Source: Acidianus sp. HS-5 (GTDB lineage Archaea > Thermoproteota > Thermoprotei_A > Sulfolobales > Sulfolobaceae). Taken from it: DNA of 64,000 bases. Made by a program: the position numbers and the translations under genes. Location of the stretch: assembly GCF_021655615.1 (NCBI RefSeq), contig NZ_AP025245.1:2046001-2110000 (forward strand). Reading direction: 5' to 3'. Each line of letters starts with the position of its first letter. Within the stretch, counting starts at the first letter, position 1. This document shows positions 34,778 through 44,068 of the stretch, one piece after another. The notes under the pieces were generated by a model that was not told the origin of the DNA, searched no databases, and saw nothing but the letters and a program-made list of their open reading frames with translations.

Positions 34778-35865
34778 AAGTCTAATCCTTGAGGATATAT
34801 TAGCTTCATAATATTATCAATTTTTTCTTTTACTTCTTCTAAACTTTCTCCTAAGACGTTTATGTGCCCCATTTTTCTTCTTTTTCTAACTTCGTTTTTC
34901 CCATACCAATATACCTCACCAAACTTTAAGACGTCTTTAGGGACTTCTCCTGTTCCCAATATATTTACCATTCCGGAAGGAGAAAGTATTCTTGTAGATC
35001 CTAAATCTAAGTCAGCTATTGCCCTTATATGTTGCTCGAATTGAGAAGTTTCTGCTCCGTCTAATGTATAATGTCCAGTATTATGGACTCTAGGTGCTAT
35101 CTCGTTTATTAAAACCTCATTATTTCTGACAAAAAATTCAATACCTATTGTACCTATATAATCTAATTCCTTAGTAAGCTTCTCTGCAATCTCAATCATT
35201 TTTTCATTATAGTACGGACCATAGTTGTAGACTAAAATTCCCTTCTCATTATAGTTAAACGTTGGTATAAATGCCTTAAAATCTCTCTTACTTCTTGTGG
35301 CAATTATAGAAGCTTCAAAATCAAATTTTACATACTCCTCTACTACGAATTTACACTTCATTTCTTTTATAAATTGATATTTGTCCACATCTCTATGTAT
35401 AAAATACTGGCCTTTTCCATCGTAGCCTCCTTTAGACTGCTTTAAAACTCCTTCGTTATTGAATTCATTCTTCAATATTTCTAGCGCTTCTTCTCCATTA
35501 TTAGCTACGTAAAATCTAGGTACTGGGAAACCGTGATCTCTCAAGAACTCCTTTTCCTTATATCTTTCCCTTTTTAATTCAACTGAATTGATCTTAGGAT
35601 ACAGCTTTCCCTTTTCTTCAGCATAATCTAAAGCTTTTTCACTAACATGTTCAAACTCAAATGTTACTACATCTGACGAATCTACGAGTTCTTTATATAG
35701 ATCTTCTGAGAAGCATTTATCGGCAATTTTACATGCAGGTTCATCTTTATCGCCGAGCACGTAAAATTCAAAGGGAAATTTTCTTCCTTCTAATATTAGC
35801 ATCCAGCCTAATTGTCCAGCTCCTAATATTCCGATTTTAAGCTTGGATAGACGTTGATAGGACAT
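34774..35865 (-). CDS. purK: PurK: N5-carboxyaminoimidazole ribonucleotide synthase
   Basis: A 363-residue ATP-grasp enzyme that carboxylates AIR with bicarbonate and ATP. N-terminal GILGAGQLGWMLI, the ATP-site KQSKGGYDGKGQYFI and the C-terminal NEIAPRVHNTGHYT motif are intact. Its start lies within purE (29-base overlap), and the two act in sequence in purine biosynthesis. Confidence 0.94.
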   Translation of the reverse strand: MSYQRLSKLKIGILGAGQLGWMLILEGRKFPFEFYVLGDKDEPACKIADKCFSEDLYKELVDSSDVVTFEFEHVSEKALDYAEEKGKLYPKINSVELKRERYKEKEFLRDHGFPVPRFYVANNGEEALEILKNEFNNEGVLKQSKGGYDGKGQYFIHRDVDKYQFIKEMKCKFVVEEYVKFDFEASIIATRSKRDFKAFIPTFNYNEKGILVYNYGPYYNEKMIEIAEKLTKELDYIGTIGIEFFVRNNEVLINEIAPRVHNTGHYTLDGAETSQFEQHIRAIADLDLGSTRILSPSGMVNILGTGEVPKDVLKFGEVYWYGKNEVRKRRKMGHINVLGESLEEVKEKIDNIMKLIYPQGLDL

Positions 35866-36313
35866 CGTTCTTCATATCTTCTACAAATTTATTTAACTTT
35901 TCTTCTAAATCTCTATACTTTATTGAGAGGATCTTAATTGCCAACAATGCAGCATTTTTAGCTCCTCCTATGGCTACAGTTGCTACTGGAACTCCGTAAG
36001 GCATTTGAACAATGGACAAAAGTGAATCCAACCCATTAAGATTCTTAGAAGGAATAGGAACGCCTATTACTGGGAGAGTAGTTAAAGATGCAGTCATCCC
36101 AGGTAAATGAGCAGCCCCTCCTGCTCCAGCTATTATTACTTCTATTCCTCTAGATCTTGCAGTCTTTGCATAATCTACCATGAACTCTGGAGTTCTATGA
36201 GCTGAGACAACTTTTACTTCATAATTAACTCCAAACGATTTTAATATGTCTACAGCTTCCTTCATATATTCCCAATCAGATTTACTTCCCATTATAACTC
36301 CTACAAGTGGCAT
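35837..36313 (-). CDS. purE: PurE: N5-CAIR mutase
   Basis: A 158-residue enzyme moving the carboxylate from N5-CAIR to C4. VIMGSKSDWEYMKEA and VVSAHRTPEFMVDYAK with the conserved histidine, and GAGGAAHLPGMTAS are diagnostic. It leads the minus-strand operon purE-purK-ModE-like. The next plus-strand gene starts about 50 bases away in the divergent direction. Confidence 0.95.
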   Translation of the reverse strand: MPLVGVIMGSKSDWEYMKEAVDILKSFGVNYEVKVVSAHRTPEFMVDYAKTARSRGIEVIIAGAGGAAHLPGMTASLTTLPVIGVPIPSKNLNGLDSLLSIVQMPYGVPVATVAIGGAKNAALLAIKILSIKYRDLEEKLNKFVEDMKNDVLSTSIQA

Positions 36314-36366
36314 AAAATCTTAAGGGGCTTAAGTATTATAAGGTTTTTTAATCAAGAGACTAAGTG

Positions 36367-37233
36367 ATGGAAGTCTATAATGAGAAGGAATTGTATGGGG
36401 CTATTAAGGACGCTTATTTGAGTGGAAAGAAAGTTATGATTATAGGTTATGGTAAGCATTCTGTTCAGAGAAAAACAGATATTTTACTAAAAATTAATAT
36501 AGATGAGTATAAAATTGACAAGAGAGGCTATGTTGAAGCTTATGCCGGAGCTTCAGTGAATAAAATTAGAGAAGAGGCTTCAGAGAACGGATTGTTACTG
36601 CCTTGTTTATACGACGGGAGCGTAGGCGGGCTTTTAGCTAATAACGAATTCTCTCCTCTTTCTACCCGTTATGGCAAACCGTACGATTTTACGGATAAGG
36701 CCGTTTTTATTACTCCTTTTGGTAAAATTTCATGGAAAATTATAATAGGTAGTAAAGGAAGGCTAGGTGCAATATATGAGGCAAGATTGAGATTATTCCC
36801 AAAGCCTACTAAGGTTTTTACTTTCGAGAAATCCTTTAGTAAGACTGACGAGGTTATAACTTACGTTAATAGATTAATGCATATTAAACCTTTAGCGATG
36901 CTTGTCGAATATGATGGAAAATATACTATTCATGCTACTTATGACTTTGAAACAGAAATACACGGGTTTTCAAAAGATGAGGGAGTAGCCACTATCGAAG
37001 AGAGCAATAAGAACGGATATTATGTTAATACTCCTACAATCGAAGACTTTGTAAATTCTATAAAAGAAACTGAACCAATTTACGCATATACAGTAGTAGG
37101 TTCAAGGCTTAGTAAATTCTATGTAGCAGACGAAGAGTCTTTAAAGAAGTTGAACTATTATGAGCACGATGATATTCAGAAGGTTTATTTGAAGCTAAAA
37201 AGGATATTAGACTTAAAGAACATATTCGCATAG
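36367..37233 (+). CDS. FAD-binding (PCMH-type) oxidoreductase, short GlcD-like
   Basis: A 288-residue protein with the p-cresol methylhydroxylase FAD fold: VMIIGYGKHSV, then the diphosphate loop DGSVGGLLANNEFSPLSTRYG and a segment IIIGSKGRLGAIYEARLRLFP. It lacks the full-length catalytic cap of glycolate oxidase GlcD (over 400 residues), so it resembles GlcE. The ATG at 36367 is preferred to the GTG just before it. Its substrate is unknown. Confidence 0.75.
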   Translation: MEVYNEKELYGAIKDAYLSGKKVMIIGYGKHSVQRKTDILLKINIDEYKIDKRGYVEAYAGASVNKIREEASENGLLLPCLYDGSVGGLLANNEFSPLSTRYGKPYDFTDKAVFITPFGKISWKIIIGSKGRLGAIYEARLRLFPKPTKVFTFEKSFSKTDEVITYVNRLMHIKPLAMLVEYDGKYTIHATYDFETEIHGFSKDEGVATIEESNKNGYYVNTPTIEDFVNSIKETEPIYAYTVVGSRLSKFYVADEESLKKLNYYEHDDIQKVYLKLKRILDLKNIFA

Positions 37234-37241
37234 TGTTTTAC

Positions 37242-38171
37242 ATGACACGTCATTTTGTAATAGATTGTGATACAGCAGAAGACGATATAATGAGCTTTTT
37301 TATGCTTTTAAGATACGGCTTTTCAGTTGAAGGAATAACGATAGTTGAAGGAAATATAAGTTTCGAGCAAGAGGTAAATAATGCATTATGGGCTTTAGAA
37401 TTTATAGGTAAGGAAATCCCAGTTTATCCAGGTAGTCAGAGACCTCTTGTCAAGGATTATAGAACAGTGGAAAACGTTCACGGCAAAGGAGGTATAGGAG
37501 ATAAAATTGCTAAGCCCGCTAAGTTAAAGCCTAGTAATAAACACGCAATAGACGCAATAATTGAGCTTGCAGACATGTATGCCGGGGAGTTAGAATTTCT
37601 AGCTATTTCTCCTTTAACTAACTTAGCTTTAGCCTACTTGAAAGATAAGAGCATAGCCGAAAAAATAAAGAAGGTCTGGATTATGGGTGGTACAATATAT
37701 GGTAGAGGTAATATTACACCAGTAGCGGAATATAATATTTGGGTTGATCCTGATGCTGCAAAGGTGGTATTTCATTCTGGCATGGATCTAACTATGATCG
37801 CATGGGATTTAATTACAAAATATACTATAAACAACGAGGAATGGGAGAGAATAAAATCTATAAATACTAAACTTTCTTCATTTTATATAGATATTTATAC
37901 TCATTATAGAAATTTTGCTATGACTAAACAGAAAATGAATGGTAATCCTCATCCTGACTTAATAACTACCGCAATAGCTATAGATAATACCATAGTAACA
38001 AATGTGGAGAAACAATATGTTGATATAGAGAACTGCGATTGTTTAACTAGGGGAATGACTGTTATAGATTACCTTAGGATCTTAGGAAAAGAGCCGAATG
38101 TTAACGTGGTTTACGAAATTAATAAGGAGAAATTTGTAAAGATGTTATATAATTTATTATCCTGGTTCTAA
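37242..38171 (+). CDS. Inosine/uridine-preferring nucleoside hydrolase
   Basis: A protein of about 309 residues of the calcium-dependent nucleoside hydrolase family, cleaving the N-glycosidic bond of ribonucleosides. The N-terminal DCDTAEDDIMS is the metal-binding DxDxxxDD motif; ISPLTNLALAY and AEYNIWVDPDAAKVV are also conserved. The ATG at 37242 gives MTRHFVIDCDTA; a GTG at 37233 overlaps the previous stop. It is convergent with an HTH gene. Confidence 0.9.
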   Translation: MTRHFVIDCDTAEDDIMSFFMLLRYGFSVEGITIVEGNISFEQEVNNALWALEFIGKEIPVYPGSQRPLVKDYRTVENVHGKGGIGDKIAKPAKLKPSNKHAIDAIIELADMYAGELEFLAISPLTNLALAYLKDKSIAEKIKKVWIMGGTIYGRGNITPVAEYNIWVDPDAAKVVFHSGMDLTMIAWDLITKYTINNEEWERIKSINTKLSSFYIDIYTHYRNFAMTKQKMNGNPHPDLITTAIAIDNTIVTNVEKQYVDIENCDCLTRGMTVIDYLRILGKEPNVNVVYEINKEKFVKMLYNLLSWF

Positions 38172-38446
38172 CAATCGAATCTACTGCATAATGTAAACTC
38201 CATATCTTCTATTAACTTCTTAATAAATAGATAATATTTGTAAAGTTCCTCCAATCCCTCTTCGGTTATTGAAAATATTATATCTCTACCTATTATTGCT
38301 CTTTTTTCTACATATCCTTTATTTTCTAAACTCTTCATTGCCTTTATTATACTCTTTTTAGGGATGCCTGTGTATTCTGCAAGCTCTTTTATACTAAGTT
38401 CTCCTTCTGCTAAGTTTGTCAAAATTACTAGCTGAGTTATATTCAC
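38168..38446 (-). CDS. Small winged-helix transcriptional regulator
   Basis: A 92-residue protein that is almost only a winged helix: LSIKELAEYTGIPKKSIIKAMKSLENKGYVEKRAI, followed by a helix EELYKYYLFIKKLIEDMEF and two C-terminal cysteines. It resembles MarR/PadR-type single-domain regulators. It overlaps the nucleoside hydrolase end by four bases. A 63-base gap separates it from the upstream MFS gene's 3' end. The target is unknown. Confidence 0.75.
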   Translation of the reverse strand: MNITQLVILTNLAEGELSIKELAEYTGIPKKSIIKAMKSLENKGYVEKRAIIGRDIIFSITEEGLEELYKYYLFIKKLIEDMEFTLCSRFDC

Positions 38447-38509
38447 ATGAAATATTTTGTCGCAATATAATTTAAACAGTTAATATGAAGACTTATGTAG
38501 AAGAGTTTT

Positions 38510-39508
38510 TTATGCAGTATGCGATTTTCTAAAATTTAAAATAGCGAGGACAATTAGCGATATAATAGACGATAAAAAAATGTCATATTTAGGGGTTTGC
38601 GAAATTGACGCAATTAAATATCCTAATATCCAACCTAATATCTGCATAGTTACTGCAGAAACGTAGTCCTTCTTAGATAAGGATAAAGATAAAGGAAGTA
38701 ACGATTCCCATAATCCATAGAAAATAGAAAAATAAGGGGAGAATATTATTAATGATTGTAAAGAAAACAGAAGAAGGGAAATGTTAATTGCTCTTTTATT
38801 TGAAATAAAAGATGAAGTAAAAGCTACAACGCTGCCTAACAATTCTGCAAATGTAGCTATAATTCCTATTAACGTATAGCTCAAATTATACATTTCTTTT
38901 GCTACTAAATATATAAATTGACCAGATAGAGCTATGGGAATTATAATTAGAGAAATTATTAAAGAAGGTGTAATTTTTTGGCATTCGTTTTTAATCTCTT
39001 TTTGAGTAAATAACGGAAAAGACGTTAGAATAATGAAAATTGAAGATAGTATAAAAAGATAAGTAAACCCTAAGTACTGCGAAATTAATCCTCCTATAGA
39101 CGGCATAAATATTGACGGTAATACTGATATAGCCCAAACTTTTGATATAGTGCCCTTTCCTTCTGTATCCATTAATTCGTAAAAAGCTGGTAAAGCTATA
39201 TAGAAGGAGTTATACATGGTCATAAAGACATAAAGTGAAATCGCAGAATTTGCAAAAGGAAATAATAGAATTCCCAAACCCGAAATACTCATTCCTATAA
39301 AAATGCTGTATTTTTCTCCAATTTTTTTGTTAATTTTTCCTCCGATATATGGTAAAGGTAACGAAAATATTAGTGTTATAAGATAGAAGAATCCTAGTTC
39401 TGAAGGTCTTATATATCTGACTAGGAATATAGAGAGAAAAGGATAATACAAATAAAATCCTATTCCCCAAAGTATCCAGCTAATAGTTATTTTTAATAAA
39501 AGTTTCAT
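38510..39508 (-). CDS. Major facilitator superfamily transporter
   Basis: A 332-residue membrane protein with about ten hydrophobic helices, shorter than the usual 12-helix MFS fold (around 400 residues). PYIGGKINKKIGEKYSIFIG between helices 2 and 3 is like the MFS loop motif. Its substrate is unknown. The start overlaps the end of the upstream hypothetical gene by four bases, forming a minus-strand pair. Confidence 0.75.
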   Translation of the reverse strand: MKLLLKITISWILWGIGFYLYYPFLSIFLVRYIRPSELGFFYLITLIFSLPLPYIGGKINKKIGEKYSIFIGMSISGLGILLFPFANSAISLYVFMTMYNSFYIALPAFYELMDTEGKGTISKVWAISVLPSIFMPSIGGLISQYLGFTYLFILSSIFIILTSFPLFTQKEIKNECQKITPSLIISLIIIPIALSGQFIYLVAKEMYNLSYTLIGIIATFAELLGSVVAFTSSFISNKRAINISLLLFSLQSLIIFSPYFSIFYGLWESLLPLSLSLSKKDYVSAVTMQILGWILGYLIASISQTPKYDIFLSSIISLIVLAILNFRKSHTA

Positions 39509-39813
39509 TTTTGATCAAATTTTTCTAGCAATTGATCTACAAGATCTTTTTCTCCGTAAATTATCATATCATCAGTATTATCATCATAGTATTTCTTTAC
39601 TACTTCATAAGCTTTATCCATACCACCATTCTCTACATCCGATATGACTCCGCCCTGCAGTTTGTCGTCTTCGTATATGGATATTATAGTATCTTTATAT
39701 ACCATAATTCTGAACGCAGAGACTATTTTGCCATCTTCAACTTTTTTGTATAAATATACAGTAACTAAAGGTTCTGTCATACTATGTCTTGTGTATTCTA
39801 AGTGCTTTAGCAT
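39505..39813 (-). CDS. Hypothetical protein, 102 residues
   Basis: I do not recognise this acidic protein. It starts MLKHLEYTRHSMTEPLVTVYLYKK, is predicted mainly beta in the first half and ends in a helical acidic tail (IIYGEKDLVDQLLEKFDQK). It overlaps the MFS gene start by four bases, so it may be expressed with it. About 100 bases separate it from the divergent protein kinase gene. Confidence 0.6.
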   Translation of the reverse strand: MLKHLEYTRHSMTEPLVTVYLYKKVEDGKIVSAFRIMVYKDTIISIYEDDKLQGGVISDVENGGMDKAYEVVKKYYDDNTDDMIIYGEKDLVDQLLEKFDQK

Positions 39814-39914
39814 ATATCTACAATATAACTTGATATCTAAAAATTACTTATTCATTTTGTAATACTATATAATGTTGCGTCCTCTTTATTCATTGAGAAA
39901 TCCACATCTAAAAG

Positions 39915-41936
39915 ATGGAATGTATTATTAAGCCGAAATTTAAAAAGAGTTATACCGAAATCAAATTAATCGTGCAGTTTGCATTTACTGATGGTAATAA
40001 AAAGTATGTATTCAATGATGGTAGAATTGAGGAGTACTTTGGTAAGTTAAAAGTTAAGGATAATATAATAGGTTATTTGACAAGTATCGATGGCGATAAA
40101 ATAAAGATATCTAAGTTCCCTATTTATGACTGTTCTAAGATAATTTTTGATGGTAAGCTAATTTTGAAAGTAGGTGATTTAGGATATTTATTTGAGTCTA
40201 ATGAATCTTTATGTTTACTCTTAGGTAACGTTAGTAACCTTGTACTTAATGGATATTATTCGATTATAAAAGGAAAAGTAATTATGAATGGTAGTAAGAG
40301 AAAACTATTGGAAGCAATGGATAATTATGATGTTATACAGTATGCGCTCTCAAAATATTCTTCTGACGATGAAGTAATTAGGCAAGCAATAATAGGCTTA
40401 TCTAAATTAGGAAAATGTAATGAAGCTGTCTCATTATATGTAAAGCTAGATAAAAAATATCCTGAAGAATCTTTAGCTGCCGCAGAATGCTATGAGAAAA
40501 TAGGGGAAGAACTTGAGGCTTTAAAGATATATTCATTTTTCTCTGAGGAAAGATATAAAATTTTAGAGGAAAAATTAAGGAGAAAAGTAGATAAAATTAT
40601 AGAAGAGTACGAAGCTACGGGCAATGTTAAACTTCTATATAACGCACTCTCAATTCTACCAACGTATGATGCCCCTGTTTTAAAATTAGGGTGGTATTCT
40701 ATTAAGAAGAACCCTGTAGAAGCAGTAAAAATCTTTGAAGAAGCATTAAAGAGGAGTAGATCTTATCATAACTTGCTAATGTTAGCAAATGCATATATAA
40801 AGGCCGGTAAGTTTATGGATGGATTAAAAATAATAGATGAAGCAGAAAAAATACGCAGAACTGCAGGCTCTGCATTTTTAAGAGGATTAGCTTTGGAGAA
40901 CTTAAACGCTAAAAATGAAGCAGAAAAAGATTTTCTCTATGCGTGCAAGGAAGGTATTGTGGAAGCATGTGAAAAGGTTAAGCCTGGAGTACTCTATTCG
41001 CCTAAAGATTTCTATCCAGAACAATGGATAGGTTATGTTATATACGGGTATGAAGTAAAGCGGGTTTTAGGAACTGGAGGAATGGGTTACGTTTTATTAG
41101 TTGAAAGACTGGACAAAAAATATGCAATGAAAATTATGAAGAAGGAATATAATTTCGATGAAATGTTAAATGAAGTTGCAAAAATGCAAGAGATTTCAAA
41201 GAATTCTAAGTATCTTGTCAGAATTTTGGCAAATTTCATTGATGAAAACTGGGTAGACTATTATAGCTCTCCTCCTGCAATTGTAATGGAATACATGGGA
41301 GGGGGTGACCTAAGGGAAGTACTAGCAAAAGATGAATACTCAACATTAAGGCATTCAGTTGTTTGGCCTCAAGTAGTATCTGTAATATTTTCCAAATTAG
41401 CTAGAGCAATTATAACTGTTCATAAAGAAGGATATATTCATTGCGACATTAAACCTTCTAATATACTCTTTACTAATCCACTTCCTAATTACGGAGAAGA
41501 AGCTCTGGAAGCTTTAGAAAAAGAGCAAGTAACTCCTAAACTTTCTGATTTAGGTAGTGCAGTAAAGATAGGTACTTCCGTAATTCATTACACTCCGTAT
41601 TATGCACATCCATTACAGAGATTCGGACAAAGGGCGTCAACAGAAATGGATATTTATTCCTTTACAGTTTCACTTTATGCATCATTAACAAACAATTTCC
41701 CATTTCCTGAATGGCTGGAAAGAGAATTAGAAGATGCAGTAATGAATCCTTCAAAGAGGGAACAAGTATTAAAGGACTTTTATGCAGTAGATCCTAGAAT
41801 GGATTATGTTCCAGACGAGTTTAAAGATATAGTATTGAAAGGATTAAGAGGTGAAATAACTATGGAAGAGATTGCGAGAGATTTGAGAGATATAGCTATA
41901 ACAGAATATAATATACCAGAAGAAGTATTAATTTAA
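39915..41936 (+). CDS. Hanks-type serine/threonine protein kinase with TPR-like region (ArnC-like)
   Basis: A 673-residue kinase. The N-terminal third has no known motif; residues about 130-350 show helical TPR-like repeats; the kinase domain runs from about 378 to the end. Visible are the glycine loop GTGGMG near residue 386, the ATP-binding lysine near 406 in YAMKI, the catalytic loop HCDIKPSN near 509-516 and SDLGSA (DFG equivalent) near 545. It resembles ArnC of S. acidocaldarius, which phosphorylates the archaellum regulators ArnA/ArnB; probable homologues lie 10 kb downstream. Assignment to ArnC rather than another kinase is inference. Confidence 0.85.
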   Translation: MECIIKPKFKKSYTEIKLIVQFAFTDGNKKYVFNDGRIEEYFGKLKVKDNIIGYLTSIDGDKIKISKFPIYDCSKIIFDGKLILKVGDLGYLFESNESLCLLLGNVSNLVLNGYYSIIKGKVIMNGSKRKLLEAMDNYDVIQYALSKYSSDDEVIRQAIIGLSKLGKCNEAVSLYVKLDKKYPEESLAAAECYEKIGEELEALKIYSFFSEERYKILEEKLRRKVDKIIEEYEATGNVKLLYNALSILPTYDAPVLKLGWYSIKKNPVEAVKIFEEALKRSRSYHNLLMLANAYIKAGKFMDGLKIIDEAEKIRRTAGSAFLRGLALENLNAKNEAEKDFLYACKEGIVEACEKVKPGVLYSPKDFYPEQWIGYVIYGYEVKRVLGTGGMGYVLLVERLDKKYAMKIMKKEYNFDEMLNEVAKMQEISKNSKYLVRILANFIDENWVDYYSSPPAIVMEYMGGGDLREVLAKDEYSTLRHSVVWPQVVSVIFSKLARAIITVHKEGYIHCDIKPSNILFTNPLPNYGEEALEALEKEQVTPKLSDLGSAVKIGTSVIHYTPYYAHPLQRFGQRASTEMDIYSFTVSLYASLTNNFPFPEWLERELEDAVMNPSKREQVLKDFYAVDPRMDYVPDEFKDIVLKGLRGEITMEEIARDLRDIAITEYNIPEEVLI

Positions 41937-41938
41937 TT

Positions 41939-42571
41939 GTGAGAATAGACGTTCATCAACATCTGGGAATAAAATGGGTAAACGCTAAAGAAATACCTGG
42001 GTTTGATATTATTTTATTAAATCCTGCATATAAATATTCGTGCCAATGCTGTGTAGATGGATTTTATCAACAATATCTTTGGCTTAAAGATAAAAAAGAA
42101 AGTAAAACGAAATACCGTTTACTTGGTATGTATAATCCCAGATGTAGAGTTCCTTTAGAAGTTGAGCTAAAGAGGCAATATGAAAAAGGAATAGAAGGTA
42201 TAGTGCTAACTCCGGATAAGCACGGATACAGTATAAACGAAATGGACAAAATTCTTGAATTTGCAGAAAAGTATGAATTACCAATATTTATAAAAACTAA
42301 GCAAGATATAACCGAGAAAGTAAAACAATTTCCTCGGCTCAATTTTGTAATATTAGGTTCTTACTATCCTCAAGAGAAAATTGTATATAAGTTGCTTAAT
42401 TTTAATCGTGTATTTTTTGAAACTTCCGGAGTTCCTGAGGAGTTCTTAAATGGAATACCTAGGAGAAGGTTAATTTATGGTAGCGGATATCCTTACTTAC
42501 CTTTTAAAAGCTATAATTTAATTGACAAGATTTCCGAAAATGCGTTAAAAATAATTAGCATATTATATTAA
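41939..42571 (+). CDS. Amidohydrolase-like TIM-barrel protein
   Basis: A 210-residue protein starting with GTG. The N-terminal RIDVHQHLG is the HxH metal-binding pair of amidohydrolase-2 type (COG2159) enzymes, and IYGSGYPYLPF near the end resembles the last strand of that barrel. It is shorter than typical members, and the reaction (hydrolysis or decarboxylation) is unknown. It follows the kinase by two bases and precedes a RidA gene by two bases, so the three may be co-transcribed. Confidence 0.7.
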   Translation: MRIDVHQHLGIKWVNAKEIPGFDIILLNPAYKYSCQCCVDGFYQQYLWLKDKKESKTKYRLLGMYNPRCRVPLEVELKRQYEKGIEGIVLTPDKHGYSINEMDKILEFAEKYELPIFIKTKQDITEKVKQFPRLNFVILGSYYPQEKIVYKLLNFNRVFFETSGVPEEFLNGIPRRRLIYGSGYPYLPFKSYNLIDKISENALKIISILY

Positions 42572-42573
42572 TA

Positions 42574-42960
42574 ATGTATTCGATGAAAGAAATAATCTAC
42601 TCTGAAAAGGCCCCAAAGCCTATAGGTCCTTATTCTCAAGCAGTTAAGATAAATAATTCAATATTTGTGTCTGGCCAAATCCCTATAGATCCTAAGACTA
42701 ATAATGTAATTTCTGGCGGAATAAAAGAGCAAACTACCCAAGTTTTAGAGAACATCAAGGCGATATTAGAGGCGGCAGGCTCAAGCTTAGATAAAGTTGT
42801 AATGAGTTTCGTGTATCTCAAAAACATGAATGATTTTCAGGGTTTTAATGAGGTTTATTCTAATTATTTTAAAGATAGCCCACCAGCAAGAGTTACAGTA
42901 GAGGTTTCAAAATTACCTAAAGATGTTTTAATAGAAATAGCTGTAGTGGCGGGCGTTTAA
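42574..42960 (+). CDS. ridA: RidA family enamine/imine deaminase
   Basis: A protein of about 125-128 residues of the YjgF/YER057c/UK114 family, which hydrolyses reactive 2-aminoacrylate-type enamines. It contains KAPKPIGPYSQAVKINNSIFVSGQIP and the substrate-site region SPPARVTVEVSKLPKDVLIEIAVVAG with the conserved arginine. Starting at ATG 42583 (MKEIIYSEKAP) is also possible. It overlaps the convergent small gene by four bases. Confidence 0.92.
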   Translation: MYSMKEIIYSEKAPKPIGPYSQAVKINNSIFVSGQIPIDPKTNNVISGGIKEQTTQVLENIKAILEAAGSSLDKVVMSFVYLKNMNDFQGFNEVYSNYFKDSPPARVTVEVSKLPKDVLIEIAVVAGV

Positions 42961-43139
42961 GAAAAAACTTTTTTCAATAGCTTTTCTACATGCGGACAAT
43001 TTAGATCTAACAGATCGTGGTTTCCATGCTCTATACAAGATGCTGCTATAGGTTTTCCTTCTAGCAACACTATTGAGGCTTCATCGTCTTCAATTATTGT
43101 GTATGCAAGGCCTTCAAAGATTTTTCTGAAGTCTTCCAT
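42957..43139 (-). CDS. Hypothetical protein, 60 residues
   Basis: A small acidic protein beginning MEDFRKIFEGLAYTII, with a CIEHGNHDLLDLNCPHVEKLL segment that carries two cysteines and several histidines and could bind metal. No family is recognised. It is convergent with ridA. Confidence 0.5.
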   Translation of the reverse strand: MEDFRKIFEGLAYTIIEDDEASIVLLEGKPIAASCIEHGNHDLLDLNCPHVEKLLKKVFS

Positions 43140-43215
43140 TTCTTCTCACTTATTCCATAATGATGTATTTTTTCACTTATAAGCTTTTCTTCTTCTTTCG
43201 TGGATAGGTAAAAAA

Positions 43216-43935
43216 TTAAATAGATAAGACTGCAAGAATTTCCCTTTCGCTAACGCTACCTAATATTTCCTTTGCATCAGTTACAGGTAAAAATCCTATA
43301 TTATTTTCAGCCATTAACATTCTTGCAGTTTCTATTTTATCGTCAGGAAACACTTTAAACACATTATTTGACATAAATCCAGAAACTTCTGTTTTTGCCA
43401 AGTCTTTCTTAGCTAATAACGCTTTACCTATATCTTTAGTAGAAATGATGCCACAAGGTAAGTTATTGCAAGCTATTATTGCATGTCTAACGTATTTTTG
43501 TTTCATAAAATCTACTACTTCAGTTATAGTAGTATCAACTGAAACTATCAATGGATCTTTATTCATGATATCTTGTACTAAGGAATATATATCCGCTTTG
43601 CAGTACCTTATTAAATCTCTTTCAGTTATTATACCTTCAATGGCATCTCCATTACCTACTATTAGAGATCCTATACCCTTTGAAGTAACTATTCTGCATG
43701 CTTCTTTTAAATCTGCGTTTTTCTCTATGAATTGTAGATCAGAAGACATTATTTTATCCACAGTATCATCAATTTTATTCCAATTATATACAATATCTCT
43801 CATAGTAATTATTCCATCAGATTCAACTACAAGTCTTCTTATATTATTTCTAATCATTATATTTAAGGCATCATAGATTTTAGTATTTTTATCAACTTTT
43901 ATTACATCTTGAGACATAACGTCCTTTACTAACAT
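43216..43935 (-). CDS. Four-CBS-domain protein
   Basis: A 239-residue protein with four CBS repeats: MSQDVIKVDKNTKIYDALNIM, a second with IMSSDLQFIEKNADLKEACRI, a third with MNKDPLIVSVDTTITEVVDFM and a fourth ending GFLPVTDAKEILGSVSEREIL. It probably senses an adenosine-containing ligand. It is a single gene; partner unknown. Its neighbour on the other strand, two genes away, is a two-CBS protein. Confidence 0.83.
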   Translation of the reverse strand: MLVKDVMSQDVIKVDKNTKIYDALNIMIRNNIRRLVVESDGIITMRDIVYNWNKIDDTVDKIMSSDLQFIEKNADLKEACRIVTSKGIGSLIVGNGDAIEGIITERDLIRYCKADIYSLVQDIMNKDPLIVSVDTTITEVVDFMKQKYVRHAIIACNNLPCGIISTKDIGKALLAKKDLAKTEVSGFMSNNVFKVFPDDKIETARMLMAENNIGFLPVTDAKEILGSVSEREILAVLSI

Positions 43936-44024
43936 AATTATTTAGCCTCAATTTATATTATTATAGCCCAAATAAAAAACCTTTATTTCAAAGATTTTAA
44001 TAAGAACTAATCATTACCGTTAAC

Positions 44025-44065
44025 ATCTAAGCTAATGTTAAAAACTATTGTTTTTAATCTTAGAT
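44025..44065. repeat. Nested inverted repeat over the DsbA-like gene promoter
   Basis: ATCTAAG at 44025-44031 pairs with CTTAGAT at 44059-44065, and inside it AAAAAC at 44040-44045 pairs with GTTTTT at 44050-44055. The dyad spans the place where a TATA box would lie for the leaderless ATG at 44069, so it may be an operator that blocks basal transcription factors. Confidence 0.4.
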
Positions 44066-44068
44066 AAA

